A stretch of DNA of 64,000 nucleotides from Arthrobacter beigongshangensis (GTDB lineage: Bacteria; Bacillota; Bacilli; Bacillales_A; Planococcaceae), in the NCBI RefSeq assembly GCF_016820585.1, contig NZ_JADHDX010000001.1, forward strand, positions 124,001-188,000. The letters run 5' to 3'. The translations under genes and the position numbers were made by a program. Position 1 is the first letter of the stretch. Every line of letters begins with the position of its first letter. A model generated the notes under the pieces. The model was given only the letters and a program-made list of their open reading frames with translations, did no database searches and was not told the DNA's origin. Of the stretch, positions 1-8,445 are shown in pieces.

Positions 1-412
1 AAAAGTCCTTCCCGAAGACTGACCCCGTTTCAATAAATTTATCAATAATGGGCTGACGTTCTTCGTTAAGCCGTGCATACATGCTGTAAGTGCGCATATG
101 CAATTCCATCCGTAGGTTGTCGTTCTTAGAATAAATCACTTCACCGGTTGAAAAAATTTGTGCTGCAAAAACAGTAGAAGCTTCTTTTAAATCGACAAGG
201 TCAACTTCAATGTCGATGATATCCGCTAATTGCTGGGCAAACATGAATAATTCATAGGCGGAAAATGATTTGTCCTCACGATAAAAGGCGATATCAATAT
301 CACTTTCGCTATGTGTCGTTCCTTTTGCATACGAGCCAAAAACGATGATAAAAGCGGGATCTAAATGCTCTGTTATAAATGTACGAGCCTGTTGGAAGAT
401 TTCATCATGCAA
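1..412 (-). CDS. Nucleotidyltransferase, MntA-like antitoxin (partial)
   Basis: The reading frame starts at a TTG (412-410) preceded by a GGGAG ribosome site and runs off the left edge after 137 codons. It shows the minimal nucleotidyltransferase signature GSYAKGTTHSESDIDIAF followed by an acidic IDIEVDLVDL strand, which is the metal-binding Asp pattern of the pol-beta fold. Such about 140-residue proteins are the MntA antitoxins of type VII MntA/HepT systems, which AMPylate the HepT toxin. The HepT partner would lie beyond the left edge and cannot be seen. An alternative is a stand-alone nucleotidyltransferase. The fold is clear; the antitoxin role is inferred. Confidence 0.75.
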   Translation of the reverse strand, partial: MHDEIFQQARTFITEHLDPAFIIVFGSYAKGTTHSESDIDIAFYREDKSFSAYELFMFAQQLADIIDIEVDLVDLKEASTVFAAQIFSTGEVIYSKNDNLRMELHMRTYSMYARLNEERQPIIDKFIETGSVFGKDF

Positions 413-496
413 AAAAATCACTCCCTTATCTAGTCTTCTTACTATACCAAAATTATCTGTCGAAGTGTCTGATTTCTATGTGACGTTCAGGGAAAT

Positions 497-1378
497 TTAC
501 CCAAAGTAATATTTCGTAATCTCATCTATAAACTCCTCTTCAAGCTCGCCCTTCTTTTTCACAAGGATATAGGTCGAGACGGTAGGTAGGTCGAATAGAT
601 CGAAATATGGCTGCATCAGTCTACCTTCCATTAATTCGCGCCGCACGATGGAATGAGGCAGAAAAGAGACGCCGAGCCCTTCCTGGATGAAGCGTTTTGC
701 GATATGCGCTTGCGTTACTTTCATCGTACGAATACCTGGAATCTGTTTGTGAAGTGCCACGAGCAAGTCATCCCAAAAGACGGGGTGATGATGTGTCAAT
801 AAATGATTCCTCCGAAGAACATCCGGGACATGAATGGGAGGGCCACTTTCTTCATCATATTGATCAGTAGGTATGATGAAGACAATCGGATCCTCATACA
901 TATGAATGGATTCGATATTTTTAAATTTGCTATTGAGTGCGGAGATACCTAAATGGACATCTCCGTTGTCAACAAGCTGTTCGATTGTGTCAGATTCTTC
1001 GATGCGAATGGAGATTTCGATGTCCTCGTGACGCTCGATGAATGTTCGCAAAAAATAAGGTAAAATCGTTTCGGCCATTAATGGTGAAATGGCGATAGTC
1101 CAATTCCGGCGGTAGCCTTGCGAAAATGCATGCATGCGATGGACACTCGCATCGACATCGTTGGTGAGCCGAACTGCTTCTGGATAAAAAACTTTACCCG
1201 CATCCGTCAAAGTGACACGATTGTTCACACGGTCGAACAGCTTCGTGCTTAATTGCTCCTCAAGCAGGCGGATATGGACAGTGACACTTGGTTGGGATAA
1301 CAGTAATTTCTCGGAAGCTTTGCGGAAATTCAGGGTTTCAGCAGCAATCGTGAACGTTTTCAGCCATTGATAATCCAT
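497..1378 (-). CDS. citR: LysR-family regulator, CitR-like
   Basis: A 293-residue LysR-type regulator. The N-terminal winged helix-turn-helix (about residues 1-60, with LNFRKASEKLLLSQPSVTVHI) is followed by a substrate-binding domain to the C-terminus. It is divergent from the citrate synthase gene with about 100 bp between the starts, which is the citR-citA layout of Bacillus subtilis, where CitR represses citA and responds to glucose. The intergenic stretch 1379-1481 should hold its operator and both promoters, but I could not single out a convincing T-N11-A box. The family is certain; the CitR name rests on the neighbour. Confidence 0.85.
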   Translation of the reverse strand: MDYQWLKTFTIAAETLNFRKASEKLLLSQPSVTVHIRLLEEQLSTKLFDRVNNRVTLTDAGKVFYPEAVRLTNDVDASVHRMHAFSQGYRRNWTIAISPLMAETILPYFLRTFIERHEDIEISIRIEESDTIEQLVDNGDVHLGISALNSKFKNIESIHMYEDPIVFIIPTDQYDEESGPPIHVPDVLRRNHLLTHHHPVFWDDLLVALHKQIPGIRTMKVTQAHIAKRFIQEGLGVSFLPHSIVRRELMEGRLMQPYFDLFDLPTVSTYILVKKKGELEEEFIDEITKYYFG

Positions 1379-1481
1379 AGGACAGCTCCTCCTTGATTAA
1401 TAATAGTAATTGTTTTAATAAAGAACATTCAATTTCTATAATCATACCTCCGCTTTATACTAAAGAAAAGAAGGAGGAATT

Positions 1482-2573
1482 ATGATGTTTCAAAAAGGAT
1501 TGAAAGATGTTGTGGCAGTTCATACGAAAATTGCGTCTGTCGATGGGGTGAAGGGGGAATTGCGGTATCGCGGCGTGTTAGTTGGCGAGCTGATAGCATC
1601 CCATTCATTTGAGGAAGTCGCCTACTACCTATGGCATGGCAAAATGGCAAGTGAAGATGAGCGAAGAAAAGTGAATGAAAAAATGATGACAGGAAGAACG
1701 CTTCCTCCACATATAATCGCAATCATTGATGCGTTCCCTCGTAGTATGCCATTGATGGATGCCATGCGGACAGCAGTGTCAGCCTATGCACATACACGTT
1801 TTAACGAGCAAACCATCGAAGATCAGGCGATTACGCTGACGGCAGCACACCCCGTAATCATCGCACGCCATTACCGAAATCAGCAGGGCAAACCGATTGT
1901 GGAGGCCAATCCAGCATTATCCCATACGGCAAATTATTTGTGGATGCTAACGGGCGTTATTCCGAATGAAGTGCAAATCGAGGCACTCGAAACGTATTTG
2001 AAATTGACGATGGAGCATGGTTTGAACGCCTCGACATTTGCGGCGCGCGTCACCATTTCAACTGAATCGGATATCACATCCGCTGTCACATCGGCCATTG
2101 GTACAATGAAAGGTCCGTTACACGGCGGCGCACCCTCGGCTGTCATTGAATTATTAGAGGAAATCAAAACACCAGAAAATATCCGTCCAGTTATTGAAAA
2201 GAAAATGAAGGATGGTGAACGAATCATGGGATTCGGCCACCGCATTTATAAAACCGAAGATCCGCGGTCGATTTTATTGAGAGAGAAATGCGCCAGTATG
2301 TCGGGGAAGGACGAATGGTTAGATTTAGCAACAGCTGCTGAAAAAGAAATTATTGCTTTATTGGACATCTACAAGCCAGGAAGGAAATTGTACACCAATG
2401 TCGAATATTATGCCGCTGCCATTATGCGCTCCATTGATATGCCACCAGCACTTTTTACACCGACATTTAGCGTGGCAAGAATTGTTGGTTGGACGGCGCA
2501 TGCGATAGAGCAGTTAAGTGACAACACCATTTTCCGCCCGCAGTCCGTGTATATAGGGGAATGGGTGGATTGA
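1482..2573 (+). CDS. citA: Citrate synthase I (CitA)
   Basis: A 363-residue citrate synthase that condenses acetyl-CoA with oxaloacetate. Visible motifs are KGPLHGGAPSA and MGFGHRIYKTEDPR, which carry the two catalytic histidines. The third motif reads TNVEYYAA, so Glu stands where most citrate synthases have the catalytic Asp (NVD). As I recall, Bacillus CitA has the same change, so this points to the CitA branch rather than CitZ. An AAGGAGG site precedes two adjacent ATG codons (1482 and 1485), either of which may be used. It is regulated from the divergent citR gene. Length fits the family (about 366 residues). Confidence 0.92.
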   Translation: MMFQKGLKDVVAVHTKIASVDGVKGELRYRGVLVGELIASHSFEEVAYYLWHGKMASEDERRKVNEKMMTGRTLPPHIIAIIDAFPRSMPLMDAMRTAVSAYAHTRFNEQTIEDQAITLTAAHPVIIARHYRNQQGKPIVEANPALSHTANYLWMLTGVIPNEVQIEALETYLKLTMEHGLNASTFAARVTISTESDITSAVTSAIGTMKGPLHGGAPSAVIELLEEIKTPENIRPVIEKKMKDGERIMGFGHRIYKTEDPRSILLREKCASMSGKDEWLDLATAAEKEIIALLDIYKPGRKLYTNVEYYAAAIMRSIDMPPALFTPTFSVARIVGWTAHAIEQLSDNTIFRPQSVYIGEWVD

Positions 2574-2576
2574 AGA

Positions 2577-2690
2577 TGGCAAGCCGTGCTAGTTTGCCGG
2601 GTTGCCCTTACAGTTTCTTGGCTTGCCCTTAGAGTTTGAAGCATTGCCATGACAGTTTCGTGGCTTGCCCTTCCAGCTTGTAGAAATTTA
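2577..2690 (+). repeat. Short 21-bp tandem repeat cluster (array A)
   Basis: Directly behind citA lie about five imperfect 21-bp units built around GGCTTGCCCTTACAGTTT, with variants CCCTTAGAGTTT and CATGACAGTTT. The core CTTACAGTT is shared with the large array at 61627-62520, so this looks like a small relative of it. A terminator lies just downstream, so this copy would be transcribed with citA. Confidence 0.7.
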
Positions 2691-2704
2691 ATAATGAATT
2701 AAAG

Positions 2705-2750
2705 AACTCCGGTCAAATCTTTCGTTAGAAGACGCAACCGGAGTTTCTTA
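2705..2750 (+). terminator. Probable terminator after citA
   Basis: AACTCCGGT pairs perfectly with ACCGGAGTT across a loop that can itself form a small hairpin, followed by a short T-rich tail. It separates citA from the convergent lipoprotein gene. Confidence 0.7.
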
Positions 2751-2753
2751 GTC

Positions 2754-3905
2754 TTATTGTACGGTAAACCAAAATCCGTTAACTTGACCAGATTCGTTAC
2801 CGTCCACTTTCAATTGATATTCCCCAATGTGAAATATCATATAATTTGTATCTCCGATTTCATCCTTACCACTTTCCACAGGCTCGCCCAAGATGGAAAT
2901 AAGGGAAGAGAGATTGTTAGTAATTAAGGTGCCATCTAGCGTGATATAGGTGATTTCCCGTGTCGACTCATCATAAAAATAGCTACTGCCGCCGGGATAG
3001 GCATAATAATACCCGCCCTCATAATAATCATGATGAAGATAATCGGGGAATTCCTCCAGTACTCTGTCAATGGAATCGCCCAAGTGAATGGAATTATCGA
3101 GAAGCATTCCTTTTTCGACTAACTCCGCGAATGCATCGGTCAAAGTAATATGGGGAAATGAAATATATTCAGCCTCATGTTCATGCCATAATTGTGTATT
3201 GTATTCACCTGATTCCCACCCATACATATTATCCTGTATATACTGTGTCGTATGATAGGTTGTAAATTCATGTGCAGCCGCATTCCACTGCCAAGTCGTA
3301 TAAAACCAGCCGACCCCTTTGCTTTCGTCACTACCATCATTATAAAGATAGCTTTGTAAATAGTGATTTTCAATGAATTTAATTTGATTACCTGTAATCA
3401 TAAGCTGAGGTTCTCCCTCAAAAGTGACTGCTTGCATCTGTCCATTCGTATAGCTCCACATCGTCAGTGTGCCGTCATCCGCTTCATCACCTGCAATCCA
3501 TGTAATCATTGTTTGATCGCCCAATGTATCATTTCGGAATGGTAGCTCTTCTAGATTAATGCTAATGGCTTCAAGGCTTGCAGCTAAATGATCTTGCAGG
3601 ACGCCATGTGCACCATCTGCTAAGTAGAATGCTAGATTTCCATTATATTGCTTACCCTCTTCTTCCATTGTGCCACCATCGGCTACGAGGTAAAGCTCCG
3701 CTGTCTGTTCTCCATCCTGTACTTCCCACGAATAAAGCGCTTCTTCTTTTATTGTTTCAATAGGTGTCGTTTCTTGCTCAACCTGCTGCTCATCTTCTTC
3801 TAAAGTAGGAATATCATTTTCTATCTGCTGTTTTGTTGTTTCCTCTTGGCAGGCCGATAAAAGAAGAATGCTACATACAAAAAATACGCTATGACGCAGT
3901 TTCAT
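2754..3905 (-). CDS. Hypothetical lipoprotein
   Basis: A 383-residue protein with a lipoprotein signal peptide: a short basic start, a hydrophobic stretch and the lipobox LLSACQ at about residues 16-21, so Cys20 should be lipidated and the protein anchored outside the membrane. Residues 23-50 are rich in Glu, Gln and Thr and form a flexible linker. The rest is acidic and aromatic with many Tyr and Trp residues, including a Tyr/Gly-rich patch around YYEGGYYYAYPGGSSYFYD. I do not recognise the domain. Convergent with citA; it appears to be a single-gene transcript. Confidence 0.8.
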   Translation of the reverse strand: MKLRHSVFFVCSILLLSACQEETTKQQIENDIPTLEEDEQQVEQETTPIETIKEEALYSWEVQDGEQTAELYLVADGGTMEEEGKQYNGNLAFYLADGAHGVLQDHLAASLEAISINLEELPFRNDTLGDQTMITWIAGDEADDGTLTMWSYTNGQMQAVTFEGEPQLMITGNQIKFIENHYLQSYLYNDGSDESKGVGWFYTTWQWNAAAHEFTTYHTTQYIQDNMYGWESGEYNTQLWHEHEAEYISFPHITLTDAFAELVEKGMLLDNSIHLGDSIDRVLEEFPDYLHHDYYEGGYYYAYPGGSSYFYDESTREITYITLDGTLITNNLSSLISILGEPVESGKDEIGDTNYMIFHIGEYQLKVDGNESGQVNGFWFTVQ

Positions 3906-4086
3906 AATTTTTTAACTCCTTTCTTTTTTTAATAAATCACATTGTACTTCCAAGTATAGCAAATAACCCCTAACGGGAATTCCTTTGCAAAACGTTTAAC
4001 AAAACTTGCAAAACTGGTATAATGAAAGGAGCCAAGAAGTGGGTTCCTAGAAATGAGTATAGTAAGTGAAGAAGGAGGCATATACT

Positions 4087-4464
4087 ATGGTGAATGTAGA
4101 GAAGTTCTCACAGGAGGAAGTAAACATGCCAAATGCTAAAAAAATATCTGTGTCAGGAAAACGGCAAATAACCATTCCAAAGGAATTCTACGATCAACTT
4201 CAGATAGATGATGAAGTGATTTGTGAAGTAGTGGATGGCAGTCTTGTGATAAAACCTATCGGAGAAGCTGTGGATTTCAGCGAGTATATTTTGCGTGATT
4301 TAATTCAAGAAGGTTATGAATCCGGCGAAGAGATGGTGAAGGAGTTTACGTACCGAAAATCACAGATTAAGCCAGCGTTGGAGCAAATGATTGCTGAAAG
4401 TCGTGATGGAAAAGTGTATACAAGTACGGAAGATCTTTTTAAGGACTTGGATGCTGATGAATAG
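4087..4464 (+). CDS. AbrB/MazE-type antitoxin
   Basis: The protein carries a SpoVT-AbrB swapped-hairpin DNA-binding domain near its N-terminus (KISVSGKRQITIPKEFYDQL ... VIKPIG) and an acidic C-terminal part that would wrap the toxin. The gene overlaps the next one, a RelE-like toxin, as expected of a type II antitoxin that also autoregulates its operon. Two starts are possible, each with its own good ribosome site: ATG at 4087 behind AAGGAGG, and ATG at 4126 behind AGGAGG. The second gives the usual short N-terminus MPNAKK. A still longer GTG start at 4066 lacks a ribosome site. Confidence 0.85.
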   Translation: MVNVEKFSQEEVNMPNAKKISVSGKRQITIPKEFYDQLQIDDEVICEVVDGSLVIKPIGEAVDFSEYILRDLIQEGYESGEEMVKEFTYRKSQIKPALEQMIAESRDGKVYTSTEDLFKDLDADE

Positions 4465-4789
4465 AAGTGAGCTGTTAAATCTTGAAGTCTTACCTGGTGC
4501 AAAAAAGTTTTTAAAATCGATAAAAAACGATAAGGTATTGCAAGTGAAATTTCGAAATGCAATAGAAAGTCTCCGGCTAGATCCTACTTTAGGCGATTCA
4601 AAAAAAGGGGATTTAGCTGGAATTTCTTCATTAGATATTCGGCACAATAAAACTAACTATGAACTGGCCTACCGTGTTAAGAGATTGGAGAACGGAGATT
4701 TATTGCTCATTATTTTGGCTGGGACGCGTGAAAACTTTTACGAGGATTTGAAGAACTATATGAAATCCTCATCAAGGATAAAAGATTAA
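4451..4789 (+). CDS. RelE/ParE-family toxin
   Basis: A protein of 110-112 residues of the RelE/ParE toxin superfamily, by its pattern of a basic N-terminal helix pair (PGAKKFLKSIKND), central GDSKKGDLAGISSLDIR, and the terminal strands YELAYRVKRL and LLIILAGTRENFYEDLK. RelE-type members cleave mRNA on the ribosome; ParE-type members poison gyrase, and the sequence alone does not decide. The start lies inside the antitoxin gene, at ATG 4451 or 4457; AAGGA at 4441-4445 favours 4451. The overlap indicates translational coupling to the antitoxin. Confidence 0.85.
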   Translation: MLMNRSELLNLEVLPGAKKFLKSIKNDKVLQVKFRNAIESLRLDPTLGDSKKGDLAGISSLDIRHNKTNYELAYRVKRLENGDLLLIILAGTRENFYEDLKNYMKSSSRIKD

Positions 4790-4815
4790 GTAGAAAAATT
4801 GTTACATACGAAACT

Positions 4816-4852
4816 CCTCTCCATTTTCATCTCGGAGAGGCTTTTTATTTTT
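4816..4852 (+). terminator. Terminator after toxin-antitoxin pair
   Basis: CCTCTCC pairs with GGAGAGG over an 11-base loop and is followed by CTTTTTATTTTT. It closes the two-gene operon. Confidence 0.85.
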
Positions 4853-4926
4853 CTGGAAAACCCACGAAAAAAGGAAAACTACTACGAACGTCGAAGTAAG
4901 TAGACAGGGAAAAAGAGGGGGAATAG

Positions 4927-6906
4927 ATGATGGAAAAACGCAAAGTAGCAGTCGATGATTTGTTCGAATTACAATCCGTGACGGATCCGCTGCTAGCACC
5001 GAATGGCAAGGAAGCGGTGTTTGTGAAGACGCATATTGAGGAAGAGGATAATAAGTACGTTTCGAATTTATTTCACGTGGATTTGGTGTCGAATGAAGTG
5101 ACGCAGTGGACGCATGGCAAAGGGACTGTATCGTCGCCGAAATGGTCGTCTGATGGCAAGCAAATTGCCTTTTTATCGGATCGTGAAGATAAGAACCAAG
5201 TGTTCATCTTGTCAGCAAGAGGTGGAGAAGCGAAGAAGCTGATGGCGTTTGACAAAGGCGTTTCAAGTTTCCTATGGTCGCCATGTGGCCAAAAAATTTG
5301 GGTCAATGGAGCTGTCAAAGAAGACCAGACCTTTACGGACACTGAGAAAAAGGATGACAAGAAAAAGCCGGAGCCCTACCGTGTGACAACGATGAAGTAT
5401 CAGATGGACGGAGCAGGACTTCTGCCACAAGATACGTTCAGGCAAATTGGTGTTGTAGATATTGAAACGGGCGATGTGACACAGTTCACAGACGGCAATT
5501 ACCAGCATGGGTTGCAAGCGATATCACATGATGGCAAGAAACTTGTGATGAGCGTCAATAGACAGGACAATTTAGATTATGAATTCCGTCAGCCAATATT
5601 GATCGTCGATATTGAGACGAAAGAAGAGACGGTGTTGATTGAAGAAGAAGGCTATTACGGCGGCGCTCAGTTTTCATACGATGACCAATACATCGCATTC
5701 GTTGGCTCAGATCGCACCTATCAAAATGCAACGCATAACGACTTGTATGTCTATCATACGCAAGACAGTACGCTAATGAATGTAACCGAAAGTATTGATG
5801 CTCCGGTTGGGGATTATTCAGTGGCAGATCATCAGCAAGGGGCAGGTGCACCAGCAGTAGTTTGGACGCAAGGCAACCAACTTTATTTCCAATTGTCGAC
5901 GATGGGCGATGTCCAACTGTATTTTGCGACGCTTGAAGGGGAGCTATACCCTGCTTCACCCGACAATGAACACGTCTATGGCTATGACATTTCTGCAAAT
6001 GGTGAGTTTGCGTTGGTTGCGGTCAGCAATGCGGTGAACCCTGGAGAACTGTATAAGCAAAGTATTACAACGGGTGATCGCCAAGCGCTCACTTCATTCA
6101 ATGCATCCTATTTAGAAGAAGTAGAACTTGTTGAACCAGAAGCAATCGTCTATAAAGGTGCGGCAAATTGGGACGTCCACGGTTGGCTCATGAAACCGGC
6201 GGGCTACGAGGAAGGTAAGAAATACCCGCTCATCGTCGAAATCCATGGCGGACCACATGCGATGTATGGCAATACGTTTTTCCATGAATTGCAGCTATTG
6301 GCGGCACAAGGCTATGGTGTGTTATATGTCAATCCACGTGGTAGCCATGGTTATAGCCAGGAATTTGTAGACGCGGTACGCGGCGATTATGGTGGTGGGG
6401 ATTATGAGGATATTATAGCTGGACTGGACTATGTAATCGGGGAAAACGATTGGATTGACACAGAGCGTCTTGGTGTTACAGGCGGCAGCTATGGTGGCTT
6501 CATGACGAACTGGATTGTAGGTCATACGAATCGATTCAAAGCGGCAGTTACTCAGCGCTCAATTTCCAATTGGATTAGCTTCTTCGGCGTGTCTGACATC
6601 GGTTACTATTTCAGCGATTGGCAAATTGGTGCCGATATGGCAGATGTCGAAAAGCTTTGGAAGCATTCACCGTTGAAATATGTCAAACAAGTGGAAACAC
6701 CATTGCTTATCCTTCACAGTGAAAAAGACTTCCGTTGCCCGATTGAACAGGCAGAGCAGCTATATATTACATTAAAAAGCATGGGCAAAGTGACTGAGTT
6801 TGTGCGCTTCCCAGATGCAGACCATAACTTATCGCGCACCGGTACGCCGAACTTGCGAGTTGGAAGGCTCGACGAGATTACCGGCTGGTTCGCGAAATAT
6901 CTATAA
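4927..6906 (+). CDS. yuxL: S9-family serine peptidase (YuxL-like)
   Basis: A 659-residue cytosolic prolyl-oligopeptidase-type acyl-peptidase. The N-terminal two thirds form WD/TolB-like beta-propeller repeats (for example SSPKWSSDGKQIAFLSDRED). The C-terminal alpha/beta-hydrolase part begins near residue 410 and has the nucleophile Ser521 in GGSYGGF, Asp601 in LHSEKDFRCP and His633 in DADHNL, a complete triad. Length and order match Bacillus YuxL. Start at the first of two ATG codons behind an AGAGGGGG-like ribosome site. It probably trims N-acylated or short peptides; the substrate is unknown. Confidence 0.92.
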   Translation: MMEKRKVAVDDLFELQSVTDPLLAPNGKEAVFVKTHIEEEDNKYVSNLFHVDLVSNEVTQWTHGKGTVSSPKWSSDGKQIAFLSDREDKNQVFILSARGGEAKKLMAFDKGVSSFLWSPCGQKIWVNGAVKEDQTFTDTEKKDDKKKPEPYRVTTMKYQMDGAGLLPQDTFRQIGVVDIETGDVTQFTDGNYQHGLQAISHDGKKLVMSVNRQDNLDYEFRQPILIVDIETKEETVLIEEEGYYGGAQFSYDDQYIAFVGSDRTYQNATHNDLYVYHTQDSTLMNVTESIDAPVGDYSVADHQQGAGAPAVVWTQGNQLYFQLSTMGDVQLYFATLEGELYPASPDNEHVYGYDISANGEFALVAVSNAVNPGELYKQSITTGDRQALTSFNASYLEEVELVEPEAIVYKGAANWDVHGWLMKPAGYEEGKKYPLIVEIHGGPHAMYGNTFFHELQLLAAQGYGVLYVNPRGSHGYSQEFVDAVRGDYGGGDYEDIIAGLDYVIGENDWIDTERLGVTGGSYGGFMTNWIVGHTNRFKAAVTQRSISNWISFFGVSDIGYYFSDWQIGADMADVEKLWKHSPLKYVKQVETPLLILHSEKDFRCPIEQAEQLYITLKSMGKVTEFVRFPDADHNLSRTGTPNLRVGRLDEITGWFAKYL

Positions 6907-6918
6907 TTTTATTCAGTC

Positions 6919-6940
6919 GGGGTTTAAAAACCCCGGCGTA
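6919..6940 (+). terminator. Hairpin after yuxL
   Basis: CGGGGTTT pairs with AAACCCCG, with a very short loop. There is no clear T-run behind it, so termination is uncertain; it may slow read-through into the GNAT gene. Confidence 0.4.
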
Positions 6941-6960
6941 TTTGAATCGGAGGAAATGGA

Positions 6961-7506
6961 TTGATTTATACGAATGAAGGTGTCTCAATACGCCCAATTA
7001 CAGAACAAGATTTACGGCGTATGTGGGAATTGAGTTTCAAAGATGAAAACCCCGAGTGGAAAAAGTGGGATGCGCCCTATTATGAGCATAAGCCAGTGTC
7101 CTACGAAGTTTTTTTGGAACGGAAGGACAAAATCGTTGCTCAAAATGATTATTGGGGTATCGAAGTCGCTGGCGAATTAATCGGCATGGTTAGTTATTAC
7201 TGGGAGCATAAACCGTCCCTTTGGCTTGAAATGGGCATCGTCATTTATGAGCCGCAATATTGGAGCGGCGGCTTCGGAACACAGGCACTCACGATGTGGA
7301 TCAATCATTTATTCAATGAAATGCCATTAGTGCGCGTTGGCTATACAACATGGTCTGGCAATGCGCGGATGATTAAGGTCGGCGAGAAGCTTGGTATGAC
7401 GATGGAAGCACGATTACGCAAAGTCCGTTTTTGGAACGGTGTGTACTATGACTCGATTCGGATGGGGGTTTTGCGTGAGGAGTGGGAGGCTCAAAAGTCA
7501 GAATGA
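6961..7506 (+). CDS. GNAT-family N-acetyltransferase
   Basis: A 181-residue GNAT protein of the RimJ/RimL type. The fold pattern is visible: IRPITEQDLRRMWEL at the start, the strand WLEMGIVIYEPQYWSGGFGTQAL (acetyl-CoA pyrophosphate loop in variant form) and the SGNARMIKVGEKLGM segment near residue 135. The only sensible start is TTG at 6961, seven bases behind GGAGG, because the nearby ATG runs into a stop. Its stop codon overlaps the start of the next gene, so both are probably translated together. The substrate cannot be predicted. Confidence 0.88.
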   Translation: MIYTNEGVSIRPITEQDLRRMWELSFKDENPEWKKWDAPYYEHKPVSYEVFLERKDKIVAQNDYWGIEVAGELIGMVSYYWEHKPSLWLEMGIVIYEPQYWSGGFGTQALTMWINHLFNEMPLVRVGYTTWSGNARMIKVGEKLGMTMEARLRKVRFWNGVYYDSIRMGVLREEWEAQKSE

Positions 7507-8069
7507 GATGGTCGAAAGTGAAGGTGCTGGCGGAAGATTTGCTATGTGACTCGTTGAAAGGTCGTGTGCATTACCAGGCGATTGTGCATCGAAAAAGTCA
7601 TGATCAGACGGGTAGTTTTCGAGTAACCCTTGATGGTGTCGAAGTTTTTCGGGCATCGGATATACCTTATAATGCGGCGATAAATTTGCGCAGTGACGAA
7701 CTCCGAAGTGAGCGTGAGTTGAAACCATTTCCGTGGCATCTTCCTTGGCAGGAGTTAGAGGAATCAGAAGACTATCAAGCATACCATCGAGCCCATGATG
7801 ATGCCGAGGTGGAAGTGGAGAATCGTGGTGAATTCCCAGGATGGGAAATAAAGCGACTCCTCTTCGAATATATTCACATACCGTTTGAGGAAGCAATTGC
7901 ACATAAGCACCCTTTCATGCGCGCAATCTCTTTATTCGACAGGCGTTTCGGAAAAAGACGTCTTGTTGAAATGGATTTACAACATGAGAATGAGCTGGTA
8001 AAGAAATTTTATGACATACGGGTTACTGCCGATGGTGGAAAGCATGTTGCGGTGAAAGGTGAAGAGTGA
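7503..8069 (+). CDS. Conserved hypothetical protein (SF0329-like)
   Basis: A soluble 188-residue protein starting MRWSKVKVLAEDLLCDSLKG, basic at the N-terminus and with a WEIKRLLFEYIHIPFEEA helix region near residue 120. It resembles what databases call the SF0329 family, from memory and with moderate certainty; no biochemical function is known to me. The ATG at 7503 overlaps the stop of the GNAT gene (ATGA), which favours it over the in-frame GTG at 7482 that has no room for a ribosome site. Confidence 0.75.
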   Translation: MRWSKVKVLAEDLLCDSLKGRVHYQAIVHRKSHDQTGSFRVTLDGVEVFRASDIPYNAAINLRSDELRSERELKPFPWHLPWQELEESEDYQAYHRAHDDAEVEVENRGEFPGWEIKRLLFEYIHIPFEEAIAHKHPFMRAISLFDRRFGKRRLVEMDLQHENELVKKFYDIRVTADGGKHVAVKGEE

Positions 8070-8084
8070 AGAGTATGGAGCGAG

Positions 8085-8138
8085 AATAAGTGAAAAGTAA
8101 GGCGAGTCATTCCTGGTGAGAGGGAGGGCTCGTTTTTT
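8085..8138 (+). repeat. Terminator-bearing direct repeat, copy 1
   Basis: This 54-bp stretch matches 9551-9604 at 51 of 54 positions, with the last 43 bases identical. It contains a rho-independent terminator: CGAGTC pairs with GGCTCG (one T-G pair), an inner TTCCT/AGGGA stem, then TTTTTT. It ends the GNAT operon and, with copy 2, brackets the Rpn nuclease gene. Confidence 0.9.
8101..8138 (+). terminator. Terminator after the GNAT operon
   Basis: Imperfect stem with CGAG/CTCG at the base followed by six T residues; the same terminator recurs behind the Rpn gene. Confidence 0.75.
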
Positions 8139-8169
8139 ATATATATGGTGTGCTTTTTAAGGTGAATGA

Positions 8170-8445
8170 GCAAAGAGGGCATTTTCAGGTCTAAAATTTA
8201 ATTTTGAAGGATATTCGGTTATTGAAGAAAATCATTGTTCACATGGGTTTGCGGCTGATCTCCCTATAAGTATCATAGCTCAAATGTCGATTTTAAGAGC
8301 CGAAAAGGAGCCAAATTCAATATTTGGTTTTCCGGTACAATTTACAGAACTGCAAGCCTATTATAAGCTATTTATAGGAACGGACGTCCTACTCCTTAAT
8401 TATCTGAAAATGAGATATACTAAGGAAAGTAAGGTGAAGACATGA
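8170..8445 (+). other. Startless 91-codon open frame, possible gene remnant
   Basis: Between the first terminator repeat and the Rpn gene an uninterrupted frame of 91 codons runs from just after a TGA to a TGA that overlaps the Rpn start (ATGA). The encoded sequence is protein-like (for example ADLPISIIAQMSILRAEKEP and FPVQFTELQAYYKLFIG) but has no start near its beginning; the first ATG leaves only about 55 residues. I do not recognise it. It could be the 3' end of a gene whose front was lost when the Rpn segment formed, or an internal start could make a short coupled protein. Confidence 0.4.

Noticed and set aside
1934..2650. Minus-strand frames within and behind citA
   Set aside because: Antisense shadows of citA without ribosome sites or recognisable domains.
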